Shown here: positions 1 through 8,720 of the stretch, piece after piece
Layout of the letters: each line of letters starts with the position of its first letter
Numbering within the stretch: position 1 is the first letter of the stretch
NCBI RefSeq assembly: GCF_013386585.1
Contig: NZ_JACARO010000035.1
Span: 1-39,644 of the forward strand
Direction of reading: 5' to 3'
DNA: 39,644 bases
From: Pseudomonas sp. P7548
Lineage (GTDB): Bacteria > Pseudomonadota > Gammaproteobacteria > Pseudomonadales > Pseudomonadaceae
Translations under genes and position numbers: made by a program
Notes under the pieces: generated by a model
What the model saw: only the letters and a program-made list of their open reading frames with translations
Told to the model about the DNA's origin: nothing
The model's database searches: none

Positions 1-43
1 CCCCCACATTTTGACTGCATTCCAAAAAATGGACTCGGTCGAA

Positions 44-70
44 TGTGGGAGCGGGCTTGCTCGCGAAAGC
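44..70 (+). repeat. Single REP-type element
   Basis: The segment begins with TGTGGGAGCGGGCTTGC and resembles the repeat units at 7017, 8616 and 17328, but with CGGG in place of CTGG and a different end (TCGCGAAAGC). The bases just before it (GGTCGAA) also precede the copy at 17328. It lies 12 bases beyond the lolE stop codon. No inverted partner is visible inside the window. It is a REP half-site by similarity only. Confidence 0.6.
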
Positions 71-81
71 TGTCTTAAATA

Positions 82-1326
82 CTACGAATATCTCAGCGCA
101 TGCGCCGGCTCAATCTTCGCCGCCCGATACGCCGGGTACAACGTCGCCAGAAAGCTCAACACAAACCCGGCCGTGCAGATCAGCACCACATCCCCACCCT
201 GCAGCTCCGAAGGCAGGTTGCTGACAAAGTACACGTCCGAACTGAAGATATGCTGGCCGGTCACCCGCTCCATCCAGCCCACCAATTCACTCACGTTCAA
301 CGCTGCAATCACGCCCAGCACGCCGCCGATGAGGGTGCCGACGATACCGATCACCGTACCCTGCACCATGAAGATCGCCATGATCTGCCGGGGCGTGGCG
401 CCAATGGTGCGTAGGATCGCGATGTCTGCGCCCTTGTCGTTCACTACCATGATCAGGGTGGCGATGATGTTGAACGCGGCCACGGCCACGATCATCAGCA
501 ACAGCAGGCCGATCATGGTCTTTTCCATTTTCATTGCGCTGAACAGGCTGCCCTGGGTGTGGGTCCAGTCATCCGGCTTATAGGCTGCGCCCAGGCTGGC
601 AGCGATGTCCGCCGAAACCTTGGGGGCTGAGTACAAATCTTTTACCGCCAGACGCACGCTTTGCACCTGGTTGGGCTGCCAATGCTGGATCTCGGCGGCA
701 TCGGCCATGTTGATCAGCGCCATGGAACCGTCCAGCTCAGCGCCCACCTTGAAGATACCGACCACGTTCAAACGCTGCATGCGCGGGGTAATGCCGCCCG
801 GGGCAGTGCTGATTTCCGGCACGATCAGGGTGAGCTTGTCGCCCACGTTCAAGCGGAAACGGCGCGCGGTGATGTCGCCAATGACCACGCCGAACTCACC
901 GGCCTTGAGGTCTTGCAGGCTGCCTCGCACGATGTGTTGGGCCACGATCGACACCTTGCCTTCCTGGTCCGGGTCGACGCCGCTGATCTCGATCGGCTGC
1001 ATCGCGCCTTTGTAGGAGAACATGCCATCCATCTGCGTGAACGGCACGGCAGCGGTCACTTCCGGGTTCTTCATGGCGGCAGCAGCCACCGGCTGCCAGT
1101 CGTCGATGGGGTTCACGCCAACGATGGTGGCGTGGGGCACCATGCCGAGGATGCGTGAGCTCATTTCACGCTGGAAGCCGTTCATCACCGACAGCACCAC
1201 GATCATTGCCAGCACGCCCAGGGCGAGGCCGATCATCGAGGTCATCGAGATAAACGAGACAAAACGGTTGCGGCGCTTGGCGCGGGTATAGCGCGTGCCG
1301 ATGAAAATCGATAACGGTCTGAACAT
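82..1326 (-). CDS. lolE: Lipoprotein-releasing ABC transporter, permease LolE
   Basis: This is an inner-membrane permease of the LolCDE complex, which extracts outer-membrane lipoproteins from the inner membrane and hands them to LolA. The 414-residue product has the FtsX/LolC layout: an N-terminal membrane segment near residues 25-50 ([20 protein letters not shown]), a periplasmic domain of about 200 residues, then three membrane segments in the C-terminal third. I chose the ATG at 1326 because the protein then begins [20 protein letters not shown], almost identical to the paralogue encoded at 2076-3326. A longer frame to 1425 would run through a hairpin. It is the third gene of the minus-strand operon after lolC and lolD. 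The C/E naming follows Pseudomonas gene order; the two permeases are close paralogues, so the letter is less certain than the family. Confidence 0.92.
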   Translation of the reverse strand: MFRPLSIFIGTRYTRAKRRNRFVSFISMTSMIGLALGVLAMIVVLSVMNGFQREMSSRILGMVPHATIVGVNPIDDWQPVAAAAMKNPEVTAAVPFTQMDGMFSYKGAMQPIEISGVDPDQEGKVSIVAQHIVRGSLQDLKAGEFGVVIGDITARRFRLNVGDKLTLIVPEISTAPGGITPRMQRLNVVGIFKVGAELDGSMALINMADAAEIQHWQPNQVQSVRLAVKDLYSAPKVSADIAASLGAAYKPDDWTHTQGSLFSAMKMEKTMIGLLLLMIVAVAAFNIIATLIMVVNDKGADIAILRTIGATPRQIMAIFMVQGTVIGIVGTLIGGVLGVIAALNVSELVGWMERVTGQHIFSSDVYFVSNLPSELQGGDVVLICTAGFVLSFLATLYPAYRAAKIEPAHALRYS

Positions 1327-1340
1327 TCGCGGGCACCGTT

Positions 1341-1373
1341 GGAAAAATAGAAAACCCGGTGCCTGGCACCGGG
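1341..1373 (-). terminator. Terminator-like hairpin between lolD and lolE
   Basis: Arms 1355-1363 (CCCGGTGCC) and 1365-1373 (GGCACCGGG) are perfectly complementary; a realistic fold keeps 7 pairs with a 5-base loop. Read on the minus strand, the hairpin is followed at once by TTTTCTATTTTT, the U-rich tail of an intrinsic terminator. It lies 11 bases after the lolD stop and about 15 bases before the lolE start, so it could lower transcription of lolE relative to lolCD. Confidence 0.55.
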
Positions 1374-1384
1374 CTTGAAACAGG

Positions 1385-2068
1385 TCAGATGGCGACCAGA
1401 TGACCTTCCTGCAGGTGCAATACACGGTCCATCTGGCGGGCCATGCTCATGTCATGGGTCACCACCAGGAACGCGGTGCGCATCTGGGTGCTCAGCTCCA
1501 GCATCAAGTCCTTGATGCCCTGGGCAGTGTGGGAGTCGAGGTTGCCGGTAGGCTCGTCGAGCATCACCAGGCCCGGGTTGTTCACCAGGGCGCGGGCAAT
1601 CGCCACACGTTGGCGCTCGCCACCCGACAGTTCAGCCGGTTTGTGCTCCAGGCGGTGGCCCAAACCGACGCGCTCCAGCAGCGCCTTGGCGCGCTGGCGG
1701 GCTTCCGGGATCGCGGTTTTGCCGATCAGCAGCGGCATGCACACGTTTTCCAGGGCGGTGAACTCCGGCAGCAGGTGGTGGAACTGGTACACAAAACCGA
1801 GCGAACGGTTGCGCAACTGGCCACGGGCCTTTTCGCCCAAGGCCGACAGTTCTTCACCCGCCAGCCATACGCTGCCCTTGGACGGCGTATCAAGGCCGCC
1901 CAACAGGTTCAGCAAGGTACTTTTGCCGGAACCGGAACTGCCGACGATCGCCACGCGCTCGCCCGGGTGCAACTCCAGTTGCAGATCTGACAACACCACC
2001 ACCGATTCAGGGCCTTCCTCGTAGGATTTGCCCAGGTTGCGGCAGCTCAGGATTGCTTTTTCACTCAT
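1385..2068 (-). CDS. lolD: Lipoprotein-releasing ABC transporter, ATPase LolD
   Basis: This is the cytoplasmic ATPase that powers lipoprotein release by the LolC/LolE permeases. The 227-residue protein has Walker [10 protein letters not shown] (43-51), a Q-loop in [12 protein letters not shown], the ABC signature LSGGERQR near 146, Walker [13 protein letters not shown] near 165 and the H-loop THD near 200. [14 protein letters not shown] is typical of the LolD/MacB branch. The start at 2068 ([11 protein letters not shown]) matches the usual family N-terminus. An in-frame ATG at 2083 would add five residues and overlap the lolC stop by 8 bases, and GTG/ATG starts further up are less likely. With either start it is translationally close-coupled to lolC, whose stop lies at 2076-2078. 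Confidence 0.95.
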   Translation of the reverse strand: MSEKAILSCRNLGKSYEEGPESVVVLSDLQLELHPGERVAIVGSSGSGKSTLLNLLGGLDTPSKGSVWLAGEELSALGEKARGQLRNRSLGFVYQFHHLLPEFTALENVCMPLLIGKTAIPEARQRAKALLERVGLGHRLEHKPAELSGGERQRVAIARALVNNPGLVMLDEPTGNLDSHTAQGIKDLMLELSTQMRTAFLVVTHDMSMARQMDRVLHLQEGHLVAI

Positions 2069-2075
2069 GCCCGAT

Positions 2076-3326
2076 TCACTCATAACGTAAGGCCTGTGCT
2101 GGCTGGGTGCGTGCCGCGCGCCAGGCTGGATACAGGGTGGCAAGGAAACTCAGGACCAACGCGGCGCCGCCCACCATCAACACGTCCTGGGCCTGAACCT
2201 GGGACGGCAAGTAGTCGATGAAGTAGACGTCAGCGTTGAGAAACTTGTGGCCGATCAGGGTTTCGAGGGCGGCGATGGCGGCGCTGACGTTCAGCGCGGC
2301 CAAAATGCCGACGGCGGTGCCGATCAAGGTGCCGACCACGCCAATCACGGTGCCCTGCACCATGAAGATCGCCATGATCTGCCCTGGCGTAGCGCCAAGG
2401 GTGCGCAGAATCGCGATATCGCCCTTTTTGTCATTCACCACCATCACCAGCGTGGAGATGATGTTGAAGGCCGCCACCGCAACGATCAGCAACAGCAGCA
2501 GGCCGATCATGGCTTTTTCCATGCGGATGGCCTGGTACAGGTTGCCGTGGGTGCGGGTCCAGTCGCGAGCGTAGTACTGGGACTCACCCAAATGCTGGGC
2601 GATTTCCCACGAGGCACGCGGCGCATCGAACAGGTCGTTGAACTTCAGGCGTAGGCCCTGCACCTGGTCCGGCTGCCAGCGGTGCAGGCGGGCCAGGTCG
2701 GTGAGGTTGGTGAGGCCCAGGTAACCGTCGATCTCGCCAGCGCCCACGTGGAAGGTGCCGACCACGGTGAAGCGCTTCATGCGCGGGAACATGCCGGCCG
2801 GGGTCACGGTGACTTCCGGGGCGACGAAGGTGAGCTTGTCGCCCAGGCCCACGCCGAGCTTGGCCGCGGCCTTGTCGCCGATCACGATGCCGAACTCGCC
2901 GGGCGCCAGGTCATCGAGTTTGCCCGAGAGCATGAACTTGTCGATGATCGAGACCTTGCGCTCCTGGGCCGGGTCGATGGCATTGAGCAGGATCTTCTGC
3001 ACCTTGCCGTCGTTGGTCAGCAGCCCCTGCATCTGGGTGAACGGCGCGACGGCCAGCACCTTGGGGTTCTGCTTGACCTTCTCGGCCAGGCTTTGCCAGT
3101 CGCTGATGGGCGCATCGCCTTCGATGGTCGCGTGGGGCACCATGCCCAGCACGCGGGTGCGCATCTCATGATCGAAGCCGTTCATCACTGACAGCACCAC
3201 GATCATCACGACCACGCCCAAGGCGAGCCCGATCATCGAGGTCAAGGAAATGAACGACACAAAATGATTGCGGCGCTTTGCACGGGTATAACGCGTGCCG
3301 ATAAATACGAAGAGAGGTCTGAACAT
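2076..3326 (-). CDS. lolC: Lipoprotein-releasing ABC transporter, permease LolC
   Basis: This is the first gene of the minus-strand lolCDE operon. The 416-residue permease begins [20 protein letters not shown] and has one membrane segment near residues 28-50, a periplasmic domain to about 260, and three C-terminal membrane segments (around [33 protein letters not shown] and [16 protein letters not shown]). LolC-type subunits recruit the chaperone LolA through a periplasmic hook; I cannot tell the hook-bearing paralogue from the lipoprotein-binding one by eye. The stop codon lies 7 bases upstream of the chosen lolD start. The 94-base gap to the divergent PilZ gene at 3421 must hold the operon promoter, but I see no clear -35/-10 pair. 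Lol permeases are normally essential. Confidence 0.93.
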   Translation of the reverse strand: MFRPLFVFIGTRYTRAKRRNHFVSFISLTSMIGLALGVVVMIVVLSVMNGFDHEMRTRVLGMVPHATIEGDAPISDWQSLAEKVKQNPKVLAVAPFTQMQGLLTNDGKVQKILLNAIDPAQERKVSIIDKFMLSGKLDDLAPGEFGIVIGDKAAAKLGVGLGDKLTFVAPEVTVTPAGMFPRMKRFTVVGTFHVGAGEIDGYLGLTNLTDLARLHRWQPDQVQGLRLKFNDLFDAPRASWEIAQHLGESQYYARDWTRTHGNLYQAIRMEKAMIGLLLLLIVAVAAFNIISTLVMVVNDKKGDIAILRTLGATPGQIMAIFMVQGTVIGVVGTLIGTAVGILAALNVSAAIAALETLIGHKFLNADVYFIDYLPSQVQAQDVLMVGGAALVLSFLATLYPAWRAARTQPAQALRYE

Positions 3327-3420
3327 GTCGGGGCTTGTTCGGAGGAAAAGAAGACGTCCCGGTGGCGGGGTCTGGTAAGCAGCTTTACACTCTGACCATC
3401 ACCGTTACCTGGGGTTCGCC

Positions 3421-4005
3421 ATGTCGACATTAGATGAAGAAGAACGCCGCGAATACTACCGTATCGACGACATGATCGCACTTCAAATCAAAAGCCTCTC
3501 CACCCCCGAAGCGGCGAGCAAGGAAGTGTTGCTGGATGATTCGCCGCTGTTCAATCTGCTCAGCGAACTGCACCTCAGCGAATTCGAAGCCCAGCACCTG
3601 TTGCGCCAGATCAGCGAGAAGGACCGCAGCCTCGCCGCCTTCCTCAAAGTGCAGAACAAACGCCTCGATTTACTCAGCCAGATCATGGCCCGCGGCCTGC
3701 TGGACGAGGTCGGCGCACCGCAGCCGGTGATCATTTCCGAAGGCGGCATCGACTTCCAGCACCCTACCCCGCTCGCCACCGGCGCGCACCTGGCGGTCAA
3801 GCTGGTGCTGATGCCCCAGGCGCTTGGCCTGCTGCTGCGCGCACGGGTCACCCACTGCGACCCCAAGGGCAATGGTTTTGACGTAGGCACGGAGTTCGAG
3901 TCCATGACCGACGCCCAACGCCAACTGCTCGCCCGCTACATCCTGCAGAAACAAGCCCAGGAACGACGCCTGGCGCGGGAACAAAGCGACGCCAAAGACA
4001 CCTGA
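3421..4005 (+). CDS. PilZ-like protein with a long helical insert
   Basis: The 194-residue cytoplasmic protein begins with an RxxxR motif (R10-EYY-R14), as expected of the c-di-GMP-binding arm of PilZ domains. The second PilZ motif, usually [D/N]xSxxG, appears near residue 104 as IISEGG, so the acidic/amide position is Ile. Between the motifs lie about 85 mostly helical, charged residues (LSELHLSEFEAQHLLRQI and LKVQNKRLDLLSQIM), and a charged helix ends the protein. This resembles PilZ proteins with extra long helices that oligomerise. Ligand binding is therefore uncertain. It is divergent from lolC and 44 bases upstream of the phosphodiesterase gene, probably in one transcript. The ATG at 3421 follows a purine-rich TGGGG. 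Confidence 0.75.
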   Translation: MSTLDEEERREYYRIDDMIALQIKSLSTPEAASKEVLLDDSPLFNLLSELHLSEFEAQHLLRQISEKDRSLAAFLKVQNKRLDLLSQIMARGLLDEVGAPQPVIISEGGIDFQHPTPLATGAHLAVKLVLMPQALGLLLRARVTHCDPKGNGFDVGTEFESMTDAQRQLLARYILQKQAQERRLAREQSDAKDT

Positions 4006-4016
4006 ATACGTATTCA
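4003..4016. promoter_or_regulatory. Perfect 14-base palindrome at the PilZ gene stop
   Basis: TGAATACGTATTCA is a perfect palindrome. It overlaps the stop codon of the PilZ-like gene (TGA at 4003-4005) and lies 33 bases before the next start codon. A second small hairpin (4020-4036, CGCCAG/CTGGCG) follows. It could be an operator or chance; no matching family consensus is recalled. Confidence 0.3.
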
Positions 4017-4049
4017 CCCCGCCAGACACCCTGGCGCATAGGAGCAACT

Positions 4050-4772
4050 GTGACCCTGATTTACGGCCACCGCGGTGCCAAAGGCGAAGCACCGGAAAAT
4101 ACCCTGACCAGCTTTCAGGAGTGCCTCAAGCACGGCGTGCGCCGTTGCGAACTGGACCTGCACCTGTCCATGGACGGCGAGCTGATGGTCATCCACGACC
4201 CAACCCTCAAACGCACCGCCGACCGGCGCGGCAAAGTCGTCGAGTACTCGGCGGCGGACCTGGTGAAGATGGACGCACGCAAAGGCGGCCCTGGATGGGT
4301 CAAGCCGTGCCCGATTCCGCGTCTGGAAGAGTTGTTCGAACAGTGCGACTTCGATCACTGGCAACTGGAAGTCAAAAGCGCTTCGCGCACCCGCGCGGCA
4401 ACCACTGTGCTGGCTATCCGCGAGATGGCCGTGCGTCATGGCTTGATGGACAAAGTCACCGTGACCTCAAGTTCGCGGGAAGTGCTGAAAGCGGCGGTTG
4501 AACTCACCCCGGACCTGTCACGCGGCCTGGTCGCCGAATACGCCTGGCTCGACCCGCTGAAGGTCGCGCAAAACTACGGCTGTGAAATTCTGGCGCTGAA
4601 CTGGACGTTGTGCACCCCTGAGCGTCTGGAAAAAGCCCAGCGCCAGGGCTTGCACGTGTCCGTGTGGACGGTCAACGAACCTGCGCTGATGCGCAGGCTC
4701 GCCGACTTCGGCGTAGATAGCCTGATTACAGACTTTCCCGGTTTGGCCACTGCCACCCTCGAGAATTACTGA
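4050..4772 (+). CDS. Glycerophosphodiester phosphodiesterase (cytoplasmic, UgpQ/GlpQ family)
   Basis: The enzyme hydrolyses glycerophosphodiesters to glycerol-3-phosphate and an alcohol, in phospholipid turnover. The 240-residue protein has the whole GDPD signature: HRG at 7-9, PENT at 15-18, ELDLHLSMDGELMVIHDPTL (about residues 34-53), KSASRT in the middle of the barrel, and a C-terminal VWTVNEP followed by GVDSLITDFP. There is no signal peptide, so it acts in the cytoplasm like UgpQ, unlike periplasmic GlpQ. The start is GTG at 4050, with AGGAG six bases upstream. It is probably co-transcribed with the PilZ-like gene and converges on sthA. Family and reaction are secure; the preferred substrate is not visible. 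Confidence 0.92.
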   Translation: MTLIYGHRGAKGEAPENTLTSFQECLKHGVRRCELDLHLSMDGELMVIHDPTLKRTADRRGKVVEYSAADLVKMDARKGGPGWVKPCPIPRLEELFEQCDFDHWQLEVKSASRTRAATTVLAIREMAVRHGLMDKVTVTSSSREVLKAAVELTPDLSRGLVAEYAWLDPLKVAQNYGCEILALNWTLCTPERLEKAQRQGLHVSVWTVNEPALMRRLADFGVDSLITDFPGLATATLENY

Positions 4773-4783
4773 AATCGGTCTCC

Positions 4784-4808
4784 CCGGCCGGCTCAGGCCA
4801 CCGGCCGG
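4784..4808. terminator. GC-rich hairpin between convergent genes
   Basis: Arms 4784-4791 and 4801-4808 (CCGGCCGG each) form an 8-bp stem with a 9-base loop, midway between the convergent stops at 4772 and 4815. There is no T-tract on either strand, so it may be a weak or Rho-assisted end, or an RNA-stabilising hairpin. CCGGCCGG is self-complementary, so other pairings are possible. Confidence 0.35.
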
Positions 4809-4814
4809 AGCCGC

Positions 4815-6209
4815 TCAAAAAAGCCGGTTGAGGCCGTCGTAGGCCGCTACCCGATAGGCTTCAGCCATGGTCGGGTAGTTGAACGTGGTGTTCACGAAAT
4901 ACTTGAGGGTATTTTGCTCACCCGGCTGGTTCATGATGGCCTGGCCGATGTGCACGATCTCCGACGCCTGGTAGCCGAAGCAATGCACGCCGAGAACTTC
5001 CAGGGTCTCGCGGTGGAACAGGATCTTCAGCATGCCTTGCGGCTCACCGGCGATCTGCGCACGCGCCATGCTCTTGAAGAACGCCTTGCCCACTTCATAA
5101 GGCACCTTGGCCTTGGTCAGTTCGTGCTCGTTCTTGCCGATGGAGCTGATCTCGGGAATCGTGTAGATCCCGGTCGGCACGTCGTTCACATAACGCCAGC
5201 TGCCATTGTCGACGATGCTGCCAGCGGCCGAACGGCCCTGGTCATGGGCGGCGCTGGCCAGGCTCGGCCAACCGATCACGTCACCGGCGCCGTAGATGTT
5301 TGGCACGCAGGCGCGGTAGTTCTCGTCCACCTCGATCTGGCCACGGCTGTTGACCTTGACCCCGATGTTTTCCATGCCCAGCTTGTCGGTGTTGCCGGTA
5401 CGGCCGTTGCACCACAGCAAGGCGTCGGCCTTGATCTTCTTGCCGGACTTGAGGTGCAGGATCACCCCATTGTCCAGGCCTTCGACCCGCTCGTACTCTT
5501 CGTTGTGGCGCACGGTGATGTTGTTGTTGCTGAAGTGGTAGCTCAACGCCTGGGAAATTTCCGAGTCGAGGAAGCTCAGCAACTGGTCGCGGTTGTCCAC
5601 CAGTTCCACCAGCACACCCAGGCCGCTGAAGATCGAGGCGTATTCGCAACCGATCACGCCGGCGCCGTAGATGATGAGTTTGCGCGGGGTATGGCCCAGG
5701 CTCAGGATGGTGTCGCTATCGTAGATACGCGGGTGGTGGAAATCGATATCGGCCGGGCGATACGGGCGCGAACCGGTGGCGATGATGATGTGCTTGGCCA
5801 CCAGTTTCTCGACCACACCGTTGGAGCACACGACTTCAACGGTTTGCTCGTCGGCGAAGCTGCCGGTGCCGAAGAACAGGTCGACACGGTTACGCGCGTA
5901 GTAACCGGTGCGCGAGGCCACTTGCTTGGAAATGACTTTCTCGGCGCTTTTAAGCACGTCCGGGAACGAGAACCAGCGCGGCTCACCAATGGCCCGGAAC
6001 ATCGGGTTGGTGTTGAACTGCATGATCTGGCGCACTGAGTGACGCAAGGCCTTGGACGGGATGGTACCCAGGTGGGTGCAGTTACCGCCGACCTGGCGAC
6101 GGCTATCGACCATCGCCACCTTGCGCCCTGCCTTCGCGGCGTTCATCGCCGCACCTTCTCCAGCCGGGCCGGAACCCAGTACCACCACGTCGTAGTTGTA
6201 GACAGCCAT
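4815..6209 (-). CDS. sthA: Soluble pyridine nucleotide transhydrogenase
   Basis: This cytoplasmic flavoprotein transfers hydride between NADPH and NAD+. The 464-residue chain has an FAD-binding [12 protein letters not shown] near 12-23, an NAD(P)-binding [11 protein letters not shown] near 183-193, a second FAD contact [14 protein letters not shown], and the C-terminal dimerisation segment ending [21 protein letters not shown]. It belongs to the glutathione reductase/lipoamide dehydrogenase superfamily, but the usual redox-active CxxxxC is CTHLGT (Cys44, Thr49). The second cysteine is missing, as is normal for Sth, so direct flavin-mediated transfer is expected. The start gives the usual [17 protein letters not shown]. 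It is divergent from the chalcone-isomerase-like gene across 234 bases; a weak -10 (TATATA) is visible near 6320 on the minus strand. Confidence 0.97.
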   Translation of the reverse strand: MAVYNYDVVVLGSGPAGEGAAMNAAKAGRKVAMVDSRRQVGGNCTHLGTIPSKALRHSVRQIMQFNTNPMFRAIGEPRWFSFPDVLKSAEKVISKQVASRTGYYARNRVDLFFGTGSFADEQTVEVVCSNGVVEKLVAKHIIIATGSRPYRPADIDFHHPRIYDSDTILSLGHTPRKLIIYGAGVIGCEYASIFSGLGVLVELVDNRDQLLSFLDSEISQALSYHFSNNNITVRHNEEYERVEGLDNGVILHLKSGKKIKADALLWCNGRTGNTDKLGMENIGVKVNSRGQIEVDENYRACVPNIYGAGDVIGWPSLASAAHDQGRSAAGSIVDNGSWRYVNDVPTGIYTIPEISSIGKNEHELTKAKVPYEVGKAFFKSMARAQIAGEPQGMLKILFHRETLEVLGVHCFGYQASEIVHIGQAIMNQPGEQNTLKYFVNTTFNYPTMAEAYRVAAYDGLNRLF

Positions 6210-6443
6210 GCGTACTCCTCAGAACAGGCCAGGCGTACGGTTGGACGCCGGGCTAAATCATGCCGCGGCCAGCGGTCATGAAGGACAATTTGGCTCAAGT
6301 GTGTGAACCGGGGCACAGTCTATATAAGGCTCAACGCCGCGCACATTAACCCTTGGTCGCGTCGTAGGCCAGTATTGCCTTAACTACACGCTTAGGAAAT
6401 TGCAATTACACTGTCGGCACGCACCTTTGCAGGACGAGCCATT

Positions 6444-6986
6444 ATGCGGCATGTCGTTTTCTGTTTATTGCTGATGTTGTCGATCACGGTGCAGGCCAGT
6501 GAAGCAGACCGCCTCAAGCAGGCCAACTTCCCCACCCAATCCCACGCGTTGGCGCTGAAAAACCAGGCCGTGCTGGTCTATCTCTGGGCCGATGTGTACG
6601 CCGCTGCGCTATACACCCCGGCCAATCTCAGCGCGAAGCAGGCGTGGGACGGGCAGAAGGATCTGCGCCTGGCGCTGTACTACTTTCGCAACATCGACCG
6701 CAACGACGTGATCAAGGCCGCCACCACGGCCCTCGAACGCCAGCAAACAAGCGCAACCCTTGCCCGCCTGAAGCCGGAACTGGATCAACTGCATGCCCGT
6801 TTCCGCGACATCCAAAGCGGCGACCGCTACGCCCTGGATGTTCGTCCCGGACGCGGTCTGAACCTAGAGATCAATGACCAGGTGGTGTTCAGCAGTCGCA
6901 ACGACGAACTGGCAAAGGCTTACCTCGGCATCTGGCTCGCGCCCAAAGGCCTGTCCGATAGCCTGAGAAACACTCTCCTGAATTAA
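6444..6986 (+). CDS. Secreted chalcone-isomerase-fold protein
   Basis: The 180-residue protein starts with a Sec signal peptide (MRHVVFCLLLMLSITVQA, probable cut after residue 18). The mature part has hallmarks of the bacterial chalcone-isomerase-like family: LKNQAVLVYLWADVYAAALYTP, an alpha-beta core with LRLALYYFRNIDRNDVIKA, and a C-terminal LAKAYLGIWLAPKGLSDSLRNTLL. Bacterial members of this family mostly lack flavonoid activity and may bind fatty acids; the actual role here is unknown. I see no lipobox and no membrane helix after the signal. It is divergent from sthA and is followed by a REP pair at 7017-7105. Confidence 0.8.
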   Translation: MRHVVFCLLLMLSITVQASEADRLKQANFPTQSHALALKNQAVLVYLWADVYAAALYTPANLSAKQAWDGQKDLRLALYYFRNIDRNDVIKAATTALERQQTSATLARLKPELDQLHARFRDIQSGDRYALDVRPGRGLNLEINDQVVFSSRNDELAKAYLGIWLAPKGLSDSLRNTLLN

Positions 6987-7016
6987 TCACCGCTCGTAAA
7001 AACACCAAAGAACCCA

Positions 7017-7105
7017 TGTGGGAGCTGGCTTGCCTGCGATAGCGGTGGGTCAGCCATTCATTGGCTGACTGACACACTGCAATCGCAGGCAAGCCAGCTC
7101 CCACA
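7017..7105. repeat. REP-type inverted pair (family A)
   Basis: The 24-base arms at 7017-7040 and 7082-7105 are perfect inverted copies, starting TGTGGGAGCTGGCTTGC, with a 41-base spacer. The spacer contains its own small inverted repeat (TCAGCCA / TGGCTGA). The pair lies between two plus-strand genes, 30 bases after the first. The same unit recurs at 8568-8639 and 17269-17351. It resembles the REP doublets of P. fluorescens genomes, which are moved by RAYT transposases; none is encoded in this window. Confidence 0.9.
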
Positions 7106-7250
7106 GCGTTCTCTATCGACAATGGCATTCGCGCATTTAGTCAGCTAGCTATCGGTTTCTGTTGCGGGTAGTGGCCAATACACATATGGTTACAAAACAC
7201 CGCAAGGACGAACAGCGACCAGGGAATCACTAATAAGATAGCCAAGATGA

Positions 7251-8558
7251 GTGAATGACATGTCCACTTCAACGGGCAAAGGCAAAGCGATTTTTCGCGT
7301 TGTCAGCGGTAACTTCCTCGAAATGTTCGACTTCATGGTCTACGGCTTCTACGCCACGGCCATTGCCAAGACCTTCTTCCCCACCGACAGCGCCTTTGCC
7401 TCCCTGATGCTGTCCCTGGCGACCTTCGGCGCCGGCTTCCTCATGCGCCCCCTCGGCGCCATCTTCCTCGGCGCCTACATCGACCGTCACGGCCGCAAGA
7501 AAGGCCTGGTGATCACGCTGGCGCTGATGGCCGCAGGTACCATCCTCATCGCCTGCGTGCCCGGCTACGCCACACTGGGGGTCGCCGCGCCGCTGCTGGT
7601 GCTGTTCGGCCGCTTGCTGCAGGGCTTCTCGGCCGGCGTCGAGCTGGGCGGTGTGTCGGTGTACCTGGCGGAAATCGCCACGGCCGGCCGCAAGGGCTTC
7701 TTCGTCAGTTGGCAGTCGGCCAGCCAACAGGCCGCCGTGGTGTTCGCCGGCTTGCTGGGCGTGGGCCTGAACCACTGGCTCAGCCCCGAACAAATGGGCG
7801 ACTGGGGCTGGCGCGTACCGTTCCTGATCGGCTGCCTGATCGTGCCGGTGATCTTCGTGATTCGCCGCTCCCTGGAAGAAACCCCTGAATTCCAGGCACG
7901 CAAGCACCGCCCTACCCTGCAGGAAATCGTCCGCTCTATCGGTCAGAATTTCGGCGTCGTCATCGCCGGCATGGCGCTGGTGGTGATGACCACCGTGTCG
8001 TTCTACCTGATCACCGCCTACACCCCGACCTTTGGCAAAGCCGAGCTGCACCTGTCGGACTTCGATGCATTGCTGGTGACGGTGTGCGTAGGCATCTCCA
8101 ACTTCATCTGGTTGCCGGTGATGGGGGCTGTGTCCGACAAGATCGGGCGTAAGCCCCTGCTGCTGGGTGCGACGATTCTGGCGATTCTTACGGCCTACCC
8201 AGCGCTGTCGTGGCTGGTGGTCAACCCGAGTTTCAGCCATTTGCTGATCGTGCTGTTGTGGCTGTCGTTCCTGTACGGTTCGTACAACGGCGCAATGGTG
8301 GTGGCGCTCACCGAGATCATGCCGGTGGAAGTGCGTACCACCGGGTTTTCCTTGGCCTACAGCCTAGCGACGGCGACCTTTGGTGGGTTTACGCCAGCGG
8401 CGTGTACCTACCTGATCCATGTGCTGGATAACAAGGCGGCGCCGGGGATTTGGTTGAGTGGTGCGGCGGTGTTGGGATTGATTGCGACGCTGGTGCTGTT
8501 TAAAGGCAATCGGCATGAGCTGAGGACCGCGCAGGCTTCTGTAGTCGGTGGCGCCTGA
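7251..8558 (+). CDS. MFS transporter, metabolite:H+ symporter family (citrate/tricarballylate-like)
   Basis: The 435-residue inner-membrane protein has about 12 hydrophobic helices. It carries MFS loop motifs: [12 protein letters not shown] between helices 2 and 3, and its degenerate copy [13 protein letters not shown] in the second half. The opening [25 protein letters not shown] and the segment [21 protein letters not shown] are typical of the MHS branch containing citrate, tricarballylate and alpha-ketoglutarate carriers. Import of a tricarboxylate or related acid with protons is likely, but the substrate is not proven. The first start is GTG at 7251; ATG at 7260 is in frame and equally plausible, and neither has a strong ribosome site. 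It stands alone between two REP pairs, with no catabolic partner gene to define the substrate. Confidence 0.82.
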   Translation: MNDMSTSTGKGKAIFRVVSGNFLEMFDFMVYGFYATAIAKTFFPTDSAFASLMLSLATFGAGFLMRPLGAIFLGAYIDRHGRKKGLVITLALMAAGTILIACVPGYATLGVAAPLLVLFGRLLQGFSAGVELGGVSVYLAEIATAGRKGFFVSWQSASQQAAVVFAGLLGVGLNHWLSPEQMGDWGWRVPFLIGCLIVPVIFVIRRSLEETPEFQARKHRPTLQEIVRSIGQNFGVVIAGMALVVMTTVSFYLITAYTPTFGKAELHLSDFDALLVTVCVGISNFIWLPVMGAVSDKIGRKPLLLGATILAILTAYPALSWLVVNPSFSHLLIVLLWLSFLYGSYNGAMVVALTEIMPVEVRTTGFSLAYSLATATFGGFTPAACTYLIHVLDNKAAPGIWLSGAAVLGLIATLVLFKGNRHELRTAQASVVGGA

Positions 8559-8567
8559 TGAGCCGTC

Positions 8568-8639
8568 ATCGCAGGCAAGCCAGCTCCCACATTTGAAGGT
8601 ATTCACAGATCCAAATGTGGGAGCTGGCTTGCCTGCGAT
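8568..8639. repeat. REP-type inverted pair (family A)
   Basis: The arms at 8568-8591 and 8616-8639 are 24-base perfect inverted copies of the same unit as at 7017, here in the opposite arrangement (inverted unit first) with a 24-base spacer. The pair starts 10 bases after the MFS stop and precedes the intrinsic terminator at 8676. Confidence 0.92.
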
Positions 8640-8675
8640 GAGGCCCTACCAATCAACACAAATCCAGCAGGCATA

Positions 8676-8704
8676 AAAAAGCCCCGAACCAGTCGGGGCT
8701 TTTT
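8676..8704. terminator. Bidirectional intrinsic terminator (MFS / gap)
   Basis: Arms 8676-8687 (AAAAAGCCCCGA) and 8693-8704 (TCGGGGCTTTTT) form a 12-bp stem with a 5-base loop, flanked by A- and T-tracts. It can end both the plus-strand transporter transcript and the minus-strand gap transcript, whose stop is at 8721. Confidence 0.93.
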
Positions 8705-8720
8705 CATTCAGCGCTGATGC

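Noticed and set aside
4815..6209. Lipoamide dehydrogenase or glutathione reductase
   Set aside because: The second redox cysteine is Thr49 and the C-terminal part matches the soluble transhydrogenase, so Sth is the better call.
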